Shown here piece by piece: positions 53,317 to 60,603 of a stretch of 64,000 nucleotides of DNA. The stretch comes from CAYPHJ01 sp964410485 (GTDB lineage: Bacteria; Desulfobacterota; Binatia; UBA9968). The stretch spans positions 3,865-67,864 of the forward strand of contig CAYPHJ010000011.1 of the NCBI GenBank assembly GCA_964410485.1, read 5' to 3'. Under the pieces are notes generated by a model, which was given only the letters and a program-made list of their open reading frames with translations, ran no database searches and was not told the DNA's origin. Both the position numbers and the translations under genes were made by a program. Position 1 is the first letter of the stretch. Each line of letters opens with the position of its first letter.

Positions 53317-53769
53317 CTACACCGAGCATTGAATTCTTTGGCGCGCGTATGGGAGGCGGTTGATGCTCCTACGGCCGACGCGATCATATATCCGCAGCGC
53401 GACCACGGAACCCTTCGCCTCGTTGTTGTCTACGGATTCGAACAAACCACTTAAGCAGCGCCGCACGTAGACGGGATTCAGTTTCAAAACCTGGCAGATA
53501 TTTTCGAATGCAAAAGGCCAGTCCGTGTCGGTGTCGAGAAACCACTCCTTAGTTTCGGCGTAAAACTTGCGCCCCGAGCGGTTACGCGCGAACCGGTACT
53601 TGGCGAGGCACGCAATGGCGTCGTTGAGGACGGCGGCCATGAGCTCCTTCTCTGGAGCCTCGAAGTAACGCGGGCGCAAGTAATCTTCATAATCCTGCGA
53701 AACTCGTAAGCTGCCCGCCTGAAAGAGGGAATCACCCGAATCCGGTATTTCATGCTGCAATATGTACAT
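53317..53769 (-). CDS. HTH-like hypothetical protein, paralogue 2
   Basis: A 150-residue paralogue of the 41567 gene. It shares KELMAAVLNDAIAC, AETKEWFLDTDTDWPFAFENIC and NPVYVRRCL, with a different N-terminus and a longer basic tail. AAGGACGG precedes the ATG. It lies 51 bp downstream of the outer-membrane barrel gene on the same strand, so it is probably expressed from the sigma-54 element at 54437. Confidence 0.78.
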   Translation of the reverse strand: MYILQHEIPDSGDSLFQAGSLRVSQDYEDYLRPRYFEAPEKELMAAVLNDAIACLAKYRFARNRSGRKFYAETKEWFLDTDTDWPFAFENICQVLKLNPVYVRRCLSGLFESVDNNEAKGSVVALRIYDRVGRRSINRLPYARQRIQCSV

Positions 53770-53820
53770 GGCGTCCGTCCTTTTTTGAAAGTGGTTTTAC
53801 TGTAGTCTCCACAGCCACGA

Positions 53821-54396
53821 TTAAGGTCTGGCCTGCGTCACACCAGGCCGCGCTCCGACACCGCCCCAAACATATCCCAAGCCGAGGTTCACGATGTGGT
53901 TACCGCGATCCGACCGATCTCCGATACGGCGTAGCCGATCGAAAAACCACTCGTAGCGATACCCCACCTTGAAGTATGTCTGTGGGTTAAAAAAAAGCTT
54001 TACGCCACCGGTCGGACCGATGGTGCCTGTATGATCAATATCGTTCCACACCACCCCGAGGTGCCCGCCGACAAATGGAACCAGTGCGTCGCTCAAGTGC
54101 AGATTGTAGTGCAGAAACGGCGTGGTGCTGGCCACCCACTGGTCTCTCGCGCGTTCAACGAAATTGTAGTTTAATCCTTGCCGCAGCCCCACTTCCCAGG
54201 ACGGGGTCAGATAGTAACCGTACTGAACATCCAAATTGAGCGATCCAACACGAGAACCCTGAGCATGAAAAAAGCCGCCGGAAATCTCGACTTCATTATC
54301 CCCGGCCAATGGGGCTGCCCCTGCGCGGGCCGGCAGCAATGTCAATGAGAGCAAAGCCGCACCCGCGATGGCCTTTAACCCGATTATTCGTCGCAT
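53821..54396 (-). CDS. Outer-membrane beta-barrel protein
   Basis: A 191-residue protein with a signal peptide (AGAALLSLTLLPARAGA) and alternating amphipathic strands rich in Tyr, Trp and Gly (DVQYGYYLTPSWEVGLRQGLNYNF, YFKVGYRYEWFFDR), predicting an 8-strand barrel of the OmpW or OmpA-like class. AGGAGG precedes ATG 54396. No specific ligand can be inferred. Confidence 0.8.
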   Translation of the reverse strand: MRRIIGLKAIAGAALLSLTLLPARAGAAPLAGDNEVEISGGFFHAQGSRVGSLNLDVQYGYYLTPSWEVGLRQGLNYNFVERARDQWVASTTPFLHYNLHLSDALVPFVGGHLGVVWNDIDHTGTIGPTGGVKLFFNPQTYFKVGYRYEWFFDRLRRIGDRSDRGNHIVNLGLGYVWGGVGARPGVTQARP

Positions 54397-54436
54397 GCGC
54401 TAACCTCCTGGCTGAAATTTGATAGCGCTCCTACGA

Positions 54437-54451
54437 GCAAAGCATATACCA
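54437..54451 (-). promoter_or_regulatory. Sigma-54 promoter of the outer-membrane barrel gene
   Basis: On the minus strand: TGGTAT-ATGCT-TTGC, allowed variants at two positions, exact spacing. Predicted start near 54425, about 30 bp before the ATG. Confidence 0.7.
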
Positions 54452-54522
54452 GTCATTTCACCCGCCAGGATCAGGCCTAACTTGTTGCATGGTCGACGAA
54501 TATAGCAGGCAGAACGCGCGTC

Positions 54523-54573
54523 TGTCTCACCTGTGGGTCTCTGAACCCGGTCATCTGTTTCAGTTCTGAGACA
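54523..54573. promoter_or_regulatory. Possible activator (UAS) pair
   Basis: TGTCTCA at 54523-54529 and TGAGACA at 54567-54573 form a 7-bp inverted pair, 44 bp centre to centre (about four helical turns). They lie 72-136 bp upstream of the minus-strand sigma-54 element, the usual enhancer position. A further GGTCTC is at 54536-54541. Confidence 0.45.
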
Positions 54574-54641
54574 AGGCTAAAAAAGGGAGAGCGGAAGGCG
54601 GGCATAATTTCACGACAGCCCGCCCGTCCGTGTTTTTATAG

Positions 54642-55133
54642 CTAACGGATGTGAGATGCGGGATGGTGAGCGGCCCGCCTCTCCACCGGCGGCTGCCACT
54701 CCTCCTCATGTGAGCGGTACTGCTTAATGGCCCGTGCGGAGTAGTCTTTCAGGTATGCAATCAGCGTCGGCGCCGCCTGGCGAGTCGCTTCCCTCAAGAG
54801 AGCGGCCATCAACCCGAGAACTACCCCTTTCATAAGCCCGCTGGGCCTCGCCGATTGGACCTCGAGCGCTCCCTTGGGTGAACGGGGTGGCCTGCTACGC
54901 CGCCCACCACTGAAGAGCCGGCCGATAATGAACCCACCACCAACCGACAGTCCGAACATTTTCCACGGTCGTTGTCTCACCTGGTACTCGATATCGGTCG
55001 TCCGAGCAATAGCTGTGCGCACTTCCGTGATCTTGTCGTTAAGCCGCCGTTCGACTTCTTCCAGTTTATGATTCAATGCGGTTCGGATCTGTTCACGTTC
55101 TGCCACGACTTGCTGATCCTTGAACTCATCCAT
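54642..55133 (-). CDS. YqjK/DUF3618-like membrane-associated protein
   Basis: A 163-residue protein: an N-terminal charged helix (EREQIRTALNHKLEEVERRLNDKITEVRTAI), then RQRPWKMFGLSVGGGFIIGRLF and a second hydrophobic helix (LMKGVVLGLMAALLREATRQAAPTLIAYL). The layout matches the third protein of YqjD-YqjE-YqjK-type loci. GGAGG precedes the ATG. It overlaps the upstream gene by about 60 bp. Confidence 0.72.
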   Translation of the reverse strand: MDEFKDQQVVAEREQIRTALNHKLEEVERRLNDKITEVRTAIARTTDIEYQVRQRPWKMFGLSVGGGFIIGRLFSGGRRSRPPRSPKGALEVQSARPSGLMKGVVLGLMAALLREATRQAAPTLIAYLKDYSARAIKQYRSHEEEWQPPVERRAAHHPASHIR

Positions 55134-55516
55134 AACAAATCCTCCTTAAACGCTTCCGCCGCACGTTGTGGTGTGATGTCGATACGTGCCGCCCTGCTTC
55201 TTGCGATGAGCAGCAAAACCCCAGCGATCACGATCACCGTAATCCCTACAATGGCGTAAGAGGCCGAGAGCGGAAGCGCCGTGGTTTCGCTCAACAGGTA
55301 AACGAGCGCAAAAACCAGCATGAAGGCGCCGATAAGGCCCAACAAGGCACCGGTCGCCAGCATGGCTACTACCGATTTGACACGGCCCGCCCCCTCCTGC
55401 ATTTCGTGTTTCGCGAGCTCCAGATCTTGCGCCAGGAGATTTCTCATATCTGAAGCGATGCCGCTGAATAATTCCGACCAGCCTGCTCGGGCAGAATGTT
55501 CGTCCTTAGAATTCAT
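55073..55516 (-). CDS. YqjE/Holin-X-type membrane protein (PF07332-like)
   Basis: A 147-residue protein. A soluble helix (WSELFSGIASDMRNLLAQDLELAKHEMQEGAGRVKSV) precedes two membrane helices (LATGALLGLIGAFMLVFALVYLL; YAIVGITVIVIAGVLLLIA). The ELAKHEM block is characteristic of this family. ATG 55516 overlaps the end of the YqjD-like gene, so a longer in-frame start inside that gene is rejected. Confidence 0.82.
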   Translation of the reverse strand: MNSKDEHSARAGWSELFSGIASDMRNLLAQDLELAKHEMQEGAGRVKSVVAMLATGALLGLIGAFMLVFALVYLLSETTALPLSASYAIVGITVIVIAGVLLLIARSRAARIDITPQRAAEAFKEDLLWMSSRISKSWQNVNRSEPH

Positions 55517-55871
55517 CGAAGCGCCTCCCTCTCCTGCGGCCGAGCAATACGCCAACCGCCACTCCAACCAAGAGAGATGGGATCGGATAACGGCGGATGA
55601 GCGCGCTCACGTCATCGGCCATCTCGCGAACGGAATGCTCTTCGAAGTAGTGCTTGACCTGCCCGGCCGCCTCGGCCGTCTTGTGTTTTACTTGTTCCGC
55701 GGCCTCGCCAGTCTTACGCATGGTTTCGCGTGGCGAACGCTCTCGTATCGAATCCAGGACCGAGTTGAAGGTCTCTCTGACTCTGCGCGCGGTCTCGTGC
55801 AACGCGCTTTGGTCCGAGACGGGGCCATCTGGCTGAACGCCATCCAACTGACCTCCTGCTTTTTCATCCAT
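55506..55871 (-). CDS. YqjD/ElaB-like (DUF883-type) inner-membrane protein
   Basis: A 121-residue protein: a long charged amphipathic region with repeated RKTGEAAEQVKHKTAEAAGQVKH, then YPIPSLLVGVAVGVLLGRRR, a C-terminal membrane helix with a terminal basic patch. E. coli homologues are stationary-phase, ribosome-associated membrane anchors. AAGGAG precedes ATG 55871. First gene of a three-gene unit. Confidence 0.82.
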   Translation of the reverse strand: MDEKAGGQLDGVQPDGPVSDQSALHETARRVRETFNSVLDSIRERSPRETMRKTGEAAEQVKHKTAEAAGQVKHYFEEHSVREMADDVSALIRRYPIPSLLVGVAVGVLLGRRRGRRFDEF

Positions 55872-55981
55872 ATGAGTTCTCCTTACGATGATATTTGCTG
55901 ATATTGTTATGTTGCTACCGCTTCAGAAGGCTCGCCCGGGCGACATTTTTTACAGCTGCCACGTGCCGTCGTTGGAAGTTC

Positions 55982-55996
55982 GCAACTGTCATGCCA
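55982..55996 (-). promoter_or_regulatory. Sigma-54 promoter of the YqjD/E/K-like operon
   Basis: On the minus strand: TGGCAT-GACAG-TTGC with exact spacing, 111 bp before ATG 55871. Confidence 0.75.
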
Positions 55997-56267
55997 GTGA
56001 TACTGCCAGAACATCGCGCAGATTGGGGAAACTTTCAAGCGAAAAATGAACTTACAGATGACCCGGTCTCCTGCTTCAAACGTTGGCTCACCGTCCACCT
56101 GGCGAGCAGTAATTATAAATGGATTGTCTCGGTTGTGGGAGCAGTAACGGTGATGAATCCCACCGGCGAGACGCCCTAGATGGACCTGTTCCAACCAGCA
56201 TCCTCGATGAGCCAAGTAGTCAGTATCAAAAACTAAAAAGCACTCCATACCCGCACGTTCAAATTGC

Positions 56268-56282
56268 TGGCATGTCTGTTGC
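56268..56282 (+). promoter_or_regulatory. Sigma-54 promoter of the membrane microprotein operon
   Basis: TGGCAT-GTCTG-TTGC followed by T, a full consensus match. Predicted start near 56294, about 88 bp before the DUF1328 ATG. Confidence 0.8.
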
Positions 56283-56381
56283 TCAACGTTAACGTAAAGT
56301 GGATTTCCGATGCGGGCACAAGTAAACGACCCACGCCCCTGTCGGTATTTCTGCAAATGTTCAGAAAGGAGATTACCCATT

Positions 56382-56546
56382 ATGCTTAACTGGGCGCTGA
56401 TATTTCTCGTAATAGGAATCATTGCAGGAATTTTGGGCTTCACCGGGTTGGCTGGCGCAGCGACACAAATCGCCTGGATTCTGTTCGTCGTGTTTTTGGT
56501 TCTCTTCGTCGTCAGTCTCATTATGGGGCGCGGCAGAACGCTTTGA
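56382..56546 (+). CDS. DUF1328/YtjA-type membrane microprotein
   Basis: 54 residues with two hydrophobic helices (LNWALIFLVIGIIAGILGFTG; AWILFVVFLVLFVVSLIMG). This matches the DUF1328 family, small inner-membrane proteins often induced by stress. AGAAAGGAG precedes the ATG. First gene after the sigma-54 promoter. Confidence 0.9.
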   Translation: MLNWALIFLVIGIIAGILGFTGLAGAATQIAWILFVVFLVLFVVSLIMGRGRTL

Positions 56547-56628
56547 CGAGCAGGCTAGTGATCACGGCCGCCAATACAACGCTTGGGGCAATGGAATCCC
56601 CGGCACGGAGACGAAGGAGTTTAGAGCA

Positions 56629-56709
56629 ATGGTAAAAGGTCTAATTTTGTGGCTGTTAGGAGTTCCGTTCGGATTAATTGTGTTGTTGTGGCTTTTCGGC
56701 ATCCTCTGA
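56629..56709 (+). CDS. 26-residue single-helix membrane microprotein
   Basis: MVKGLILWLLGVPFGLIVLLWLFGIL and a TGA. GAAGGAG lies at proper distance before the ATG. A single membrane helix with one charged residue. Translation is supported by the ribosome site and operon position, not by any family I can name. Confidence 0.65.
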   Translation: MVKGLILWLLGVPFGLIVLLWLFGIL

Positions 56710-56764
56710 TCGGTGTGCGTTCGGTCAAGCCGTAGCGAAAGGCCGCAAACTCTGTGGAGGTACG

Positions 56765-56986
56765 ATGAAACCGGCAATGATGATCGGCATTTTGCTGATT
56801 GTTCTGGGGGTATTGGCGCTCGCTTATCAAGGAATCACATACGTGACCCAAGAAGAGGTGGTCGATGTTGGGCCGCTCAAGGCCACCGTCGAGAGGGAAA
56901 GAACAGTTCCTCTTCCGCCTATTCTAGGCGCGGCCGCATTAGTTGGTGGACTGGTTTTAGTCTTGACGGGCTCGAGACAAACGTAA
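56765..56986 (+). CDS. Two-helix membrane protein (73 residues), unnamed family
   Basis: An N-terminal helix (MMIGILLIVLGVLALAYQGI), then a short periplasmic segment with EEVVDVGPLKATVERERTVPLPP, then a second helix (LGAAALVGGLVLVLTG). Similar small proteins are common in proteobacterial stress loci; I cannot give a firm family name. TGGAGG precedes the ATG. Confidence 0.75.
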   Translation: MKPAMMIGILLIVLGVLALAYQGITYVTQEEVVDVGPLKATVERERTVPLPPILGAAALVGGLVLVLTGSRQT

Positions 56987-57031
56987 AAAACCCCGGTAAA
57001 GCGACTCCGGGATTAAACGAAGGAGGAAAAG

Positions 57032-57229
57032 ATGAACTGGGACCGAATCGCAGGACAGTGGAAGCAATTCAAAGGAAAAGCAAAGGAGAAATGGGGCCAG
57101 CTGACGGACGATGAGATCGATATGATTGAAGGCAAACGCGATCAACTCGTCGGTAAGATTCAGCAGCGCTATGGCATCGGAAAAGATGAGGCTGAGAAAC
57201 AAGTCGATCAGTGGTCGAGGGAACTCTAA
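57032..57229 (+). CDS. CsbD-family stress protein
   Basis: 65 residues: MNWDRIAGQWKQFKGKAKEKWGQLTDDE and GKRDQLVGKIQQRYGIGKDEAEKQVDQW are textbook CsbD blocks. CsbD is controlled by the general stress sigma factor in Bacillus; here the upstream element is of sigma-54 type. GAAGGAGG precedes the ATG. Confidence 0.94.
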   Translation: MNWDRIAGQWKQFKGKAKEKWGQLTDDEIDMIEGKRDQLVGKIQQRYGIGKDEAEKQVDQWSREL

Positions 57230-57337
57230 GCAGCGTCAGAGGGGGGGCAGTAGGACGTCTACCGGACGACCGGAGCAGCGCACAGACTTCATTCTGTATC
57301 GACACATCCTAAACCGACACATGGGGAGGAATGAAGC

Positions 57338-57490
57338 ATGAGTACGTTACTGTTTGTCATACTAATTCTGATATTTTTGGCCGCGCTTCCCGCTTGGCCG
57401 TACAGCGCCGGATGGGGCTTTTATCCGAGCGGCGGAATCGGCCTGTTGCTGCTGATCCTCATCATTCTCGCCGTGGCAGGGCGGCTCTGA
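57338..57490 (+). CDS. DUF3309-type membrane microprotein
   Basis: 50 residues with two helices around LPAWPYSAGWGFYPSGGIGLLLLILIILAV, the DUF3309 signature. GGGGAGGA precedes ATG 57338; an overlapping out-of-frame ATG at 57331 is rejected. Confidence 0.88.
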   Translation: MSTLLFVILILIFLAALPAWPYSAGWGFYPSGGIGLLLLILIILAVAGRL

Positions 57491-57539
57491 GGTTGTTGAG
57501 CCGACCCCGGCCGGACTGACCCCTAGTCGGTGAACGTAA

Positions 57540-59111
57540 ATGCGTCGGCTTTTGAAATGGGTCGGAATTCTTGCTGTGGTCGCGCTCCTCCTCGTGGTCG
57601 CGGCTGCGTGGTTCATCGATGAACCCTTGCGCCGCCGGACGGAGGCGCAGATCAATGCCGCCCTACACGGCTACACAGTTACCATTGGGCGGCTGGATTT
57701 TCATCCCATCGGTTTTTCCCTCGACCTCGAAGAGTCGGTTATTGTGCAAAAGGCGCATCCGGATCCGCCCGTGGCCTACATTCCAAAACTTACGGCGAGT
57801 GTCAACTGGAGAGCCCTGATCTTCGGCCGGGTTGTCGCCGATTTCAAAATTGACAGGCCGACGTTTTTCGTTAATTTGTCCCATGCCGAGGCGGAAATCC
57901 GCGACGACGTGCCGCTGGAAGACCGCGGTTGGCAAGAGGCGCTACAGGCGATCTACCCGCTCAAGATCAATGAGTTCACGATTTCCAATGGTGAGTTGAC
58001 TTACGTTGACGACGGCCCTTACAAACCCCTCCATCTCAGCAAGGTTAATTTTCGTGCCAACGATATCCGCAACGTAAGGTCCGAGCAGGCTGTCTACCCC
58101 TCACCGGTTTACCTCGAGGCTAACGTATTCGAAACAGGACACTTGATCCTGGAGGGTGGGGCTGATTTCCTGGCCGAACCCCATGTTGCGCTCAGAGCCG
58201 CCATCACTCTGGATCAGATTGCCCTGGACTATTTCAAACCGATTACGGAGCGCTATCAGTTCGAAGTCAACCGCGGTGTGCTCAGTGGTTCAGGGGTGAT
58301 TGAGTACGCAAGCCGTACGAGAATCATTGAGATACCCAGGCTAGAGGTTCAAGGCCTGCACGCCGATTACATCCACATAAAGGCGGGAGAGACCCCAACG
58401 AAAGAGCTCTCCAGGAAAACAGACCGGGTCATTCGCGAAACAACCAACGAACCCACGCTTCAACTCTACGTTGACGAGGTTCACATTGCAGGTGGCGAGT
58501 TGGGGATCATTAATCGCGCCAGTAAACCCAATTACCGGCTCTTTGTCACGGACCTAACCCTAAGGATCAGGAACTTGGGTAACCAGTCTGAGGATGGGGT
58601 TGCCGTGGGCACCGCCTCAGGAAAGTTCATGGGCTCCGGCAAGACGCGCCTCGTGGCACACCTGCAACCTTATGCCAAAAGCCCGAACTTTGATTTTGCA
58701 CTAAGCATCGATGATACCGACATGCCGCCAATGAACAACCTGTTTCGCGCGTATGGCAACTTCGACGTCGCCGCGGGCCTGTTTTCATTCTATTCGGAAA
58801 TGGTAGTTCGCAACGGCTTCGTTAAAGGATACGTGAAGCCATTTTTTAGGGACGTAAGCGTGCATGACCCCCGCCAAGACAGGCATCAGCCGATTTTGCG
58901 CCAGATCTACGAACGCATCCTCGATGGGGTTGCCTGGATCCTCCAGAACCGGCCACGTGAGGAAATCGCAACGGAGGTATCGGTATCAGGGAAACTGGCG
59001 GACCCGCAGGCGAGTACCTTGGATGTCATCGTCGGATTAGTGCAAAACGCCTTCTTTAGAGCGATCCTGCCCGGTTTCGAGAGGTCGCTTGATACCCAGC
59101 GACCTTCGTGA
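57540..59111 (+). CDS. DUF748 (AsmA-like) envelope protein
   Basis: A 523-residue protein with an N-terminal membrane anchor (WVGILAVVALLLVVAAAWFI) followed by a periplasmic beta-rich region. Typical DUF748 blocks are visible (GRLDFHPIGFSLDLEESVI, NEFTISNGELTYVDDG, DDTDMPPMNNLFRAYGNFDVAAGLFSFYSEM). It belongs to the bridge-like AsmA/TamB lipid-transport superfamily by fold. It is 49 bp after DUF3309 and overlaps no other reading frame except the tail near 59089-59111. Confidence 0.88.
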   Translation: MRRLLKWVGILAVVALLLVVAAAWFIDEPLRRRTEAQINAALHGYTVTIGRLDFHPIGFSLDLEESVIVQKAHPDPPVAYIPKLTASVNWRALIFGRVVADFKIDRPTFFVNLSHAEAEIRDDVPLEDRGWQEALQAIYPLKINEFTISNGELTYVDDGPYKPLHLSKVNFRANDIRNVRSEQAVYPSPVYLEANVFETGHLILEGGADFLAEPHVALRAAITLDQIALDYFKPITERYQFEVNRGVLSGSGVIEYASRTRIIEIPRLEVQGLHADYIHIKAGETPTKELSRKTDRVIRETTNEPTLQLYVDEVHIAGGELGIINRASKPNYRLFVTDLTLRIRNLGNQSEDGVAVGTASGKFMGSGKTRLVAHLQPYAKSPNFDFALSIDDTDMPPMNNLFRAYGNFDVAAGLFSFYSEMVVRNGFVKGYVKPFFRDVSVHDPRQDRHQPILRQIYERILDGVAWILQNRPREEIATEVSVSGKLADPQASTLDVIVGLVQNAFFRAILPGFERSLDTQRPS

Positions 59112-59196
59112 TCCGGCACTCCGCAGTTACATAAAAAACTGTCCCGCGGCTGCGCACGGCGGCCGGAGTCGCGCACGAGAGCCGGGAGTTATAACT

Positions 59197-60336
59197 GTGA
59201 AACGTTTGTCGAAAAATACCAATACCGGAAACGACCGTCACAACATTCATCGACTCAGGGACATCTTCGAGGGTCCAGTTGACATTCGGTCAGTTACGCT
59301 CACTGGAATTTTTCTCCTCCTCAGCATGTATAGCCTGTACTTTGCCCGGGACGTTTTTCTCCCACTGGTACTGGCTTACATCTTGAGTGCCTTTTTTGCG
59401 CCGGCGACCCGCTGGTTGCGCCGCATACGCATCGCCGAACCGGTGGGCGCAGCCCTGGTTCTTGTCATTGTCCTGAGTTTGGTCACCTATGGTGCTTATC
59501 GACTCTCGGGCCCCGCTCGGGACTGGGTTCGCGAAGCTCCCCACAACTTGCACCAGATTCGGCTGAAGCTAGCTGCGGTTACGCGATCGGTTGAGCAGGC
59601 CAGAGAAACGGCACGAGAGATCGAGAAAACAGTTCAGGGCGAAACACGCCCAGACAGTCCCGTGGAAGCTCCGAGGCCCGGGCTCGGCGAATCTATTTTC
59701 AGCAGCACACAGAGCTTTGCATTCATCGTCGGGGCAACACTGGTGTTGCTGTACTTCTTGCTGGCTTCCGGCGATCTTTTCCTGTTAAAGCTCGTCAAAG
59801 TGTTGCCCACCCTCGAAGACAAGAAGAGAGCGGTTGAAATCTGCCGCGAAATCGAAGCCGACATCGCGCGATATCTTTGGACCGTGACGCTGATCAACGC
59901 GGGCTTGGGCGTCGTGGTCGGCACGACAATGTATTTTTTAGGTATGCCAAATCCTGCCCTTTGGGGCGTGATGGCGATGTTCCTTAACTATATTCCGTAT
60001 CTGGGCGCTCTGATCGGGATCATCGTCGTTGCCATTACGGCTGTCCTGACATTCGACGAGGCTTTACGCATTGTGGCTCCTCCCTTGGCTTATTTCCTCA
60101 TCCAGGCGTTAGAAGGCAACTTCATCACGCCTACCGCGCTGGGAAAAAGGCTTGCCCTCAACAGAGTGATTATTTTTGCCTGGCTCATATTCTGGGGCTG
60201 GATCTGGGGCATACCGGGAGCCTTGTTGGCGGTGCCTCTGCTGGCAATCCTGAAAATCATATGCCACCACTTCGACGCGTTGTCCCCGGTCGAGGAATTT
60301 CTCGGCGGCGAATCAAACAACCCGGCCTCACCCTAA
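59197..60336 (+). CDS. AI-2E-family permease
   Basis: A 379-residue multi-pass membrane protein of the AI-2E transporter family (FLPLVLAYILSAFFAPATRWLRR; FLNYIPYLGALIGIIVVAITAVLTFD; LIQALEGNFITPTALGKRLALNRVIIFAWLIFWGWIWGIPGALLAVPLLAILKI). Substrate uncertain; homologues include Na+/H+ antiporters. GTG 59197 with GGGAG nine bases before is preferred over a TTG at 59089 inside the DUF748 gene. Confidence 0.87.
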   Translation: MKRLSKNTNTGNDRHNIHRLRDIFEGPVDIRSVTLTGIFLLLSMYSLYFARDVFLPLVLAYILSAFFAPATRWLRRIRIAEPVGAALVLVIVLSLVTYGAYRLSGPARDWVREAPHNLHQIRLKLAAVTRSVEQARETAREIEKTVQGETRPDSPVEAPRPGLGESIFSSTQSFAFIVGATLVLLYFLLASGDLFLLKLVKVLPTLEDKKRAVEICREIEADIARYLWTVTLINAGLGVVVGTTMYFLGMPNPALWGVMAMFLNYIPYLGALIGIIVVAITAVLTFDEALRIVAPPLAYFLIQALEGNFITPTALGKRLALNRVIIFAWLIFWGWIWGIPGALLAVPLLAILKIICHHFDALSPVEEFLGGESNNPASP

Positions 60337-60476
60337 GGGGTTAAGTGTGGAGCAGTGAAGAGCTGGGGGTCGGCCGGCGGAGATCGGACTCTTTCCAATC
60401 AACAACCGTCCTGTTTGCGAGTGCAAGAGGGTCTGGTAAGCTAGCACCCAACCGAAATTCCACGTTTGGTCACAGT

Positions 60477-60571
60477 GGAGAAGGAAGGTGCCCGGTGGTG
60501 CCGCTGGTCTTCAAAACCAGTCTGGGGCTCGTAAGAGTCCCGGAGGGTTCGACTCCCTCCCTTCTCCGCCA
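60477..60571 (+). tRNA. selC: tRNA-Sec (UCA anticodon), selenocysteine
   Basis: An 8-bp acceptor stem (GGAGAAGG with CCTTCTCC), an anticodon arm CTGGTCTTCAAAACCAG with TCA, a long variable arm (GGGGCTCGTAAGAGTCCC), the T-loop GGTTCGACTC, discriminator G and an encoded CCA at 60569-60571. The 8-bp acceptor and long extra arm are specific to tRNA-Sec. selA, selB and selD are not in the window. Confidence 0.95.
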
Positions 60572-60603
60572 TCCCGCGTAGGACCAGTGGTGCGATGCGC
60601 TTA

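Larger units (their letters stand above)
55872..56381. other. Divergent sigma-54 control region
   Basis: 510 bp between the YqjD-like and DUF1328 operons. It contains one sigma-54 element per direction and GGTCTC and TGTCTCGG words near 56080 and 56126 that may be activator half-sites. A long minus-strand open frame across it is rejected as non-coding. Confidence 0.6.

Noticed and set aside
55907..56521. 204-residue minus-strand open frame in the divergent control region
   Set aside because: It runs through two opposing sigma-54 elements and antisense to the DUF1328 gene, has no recognisable domain and no good ribosome site.
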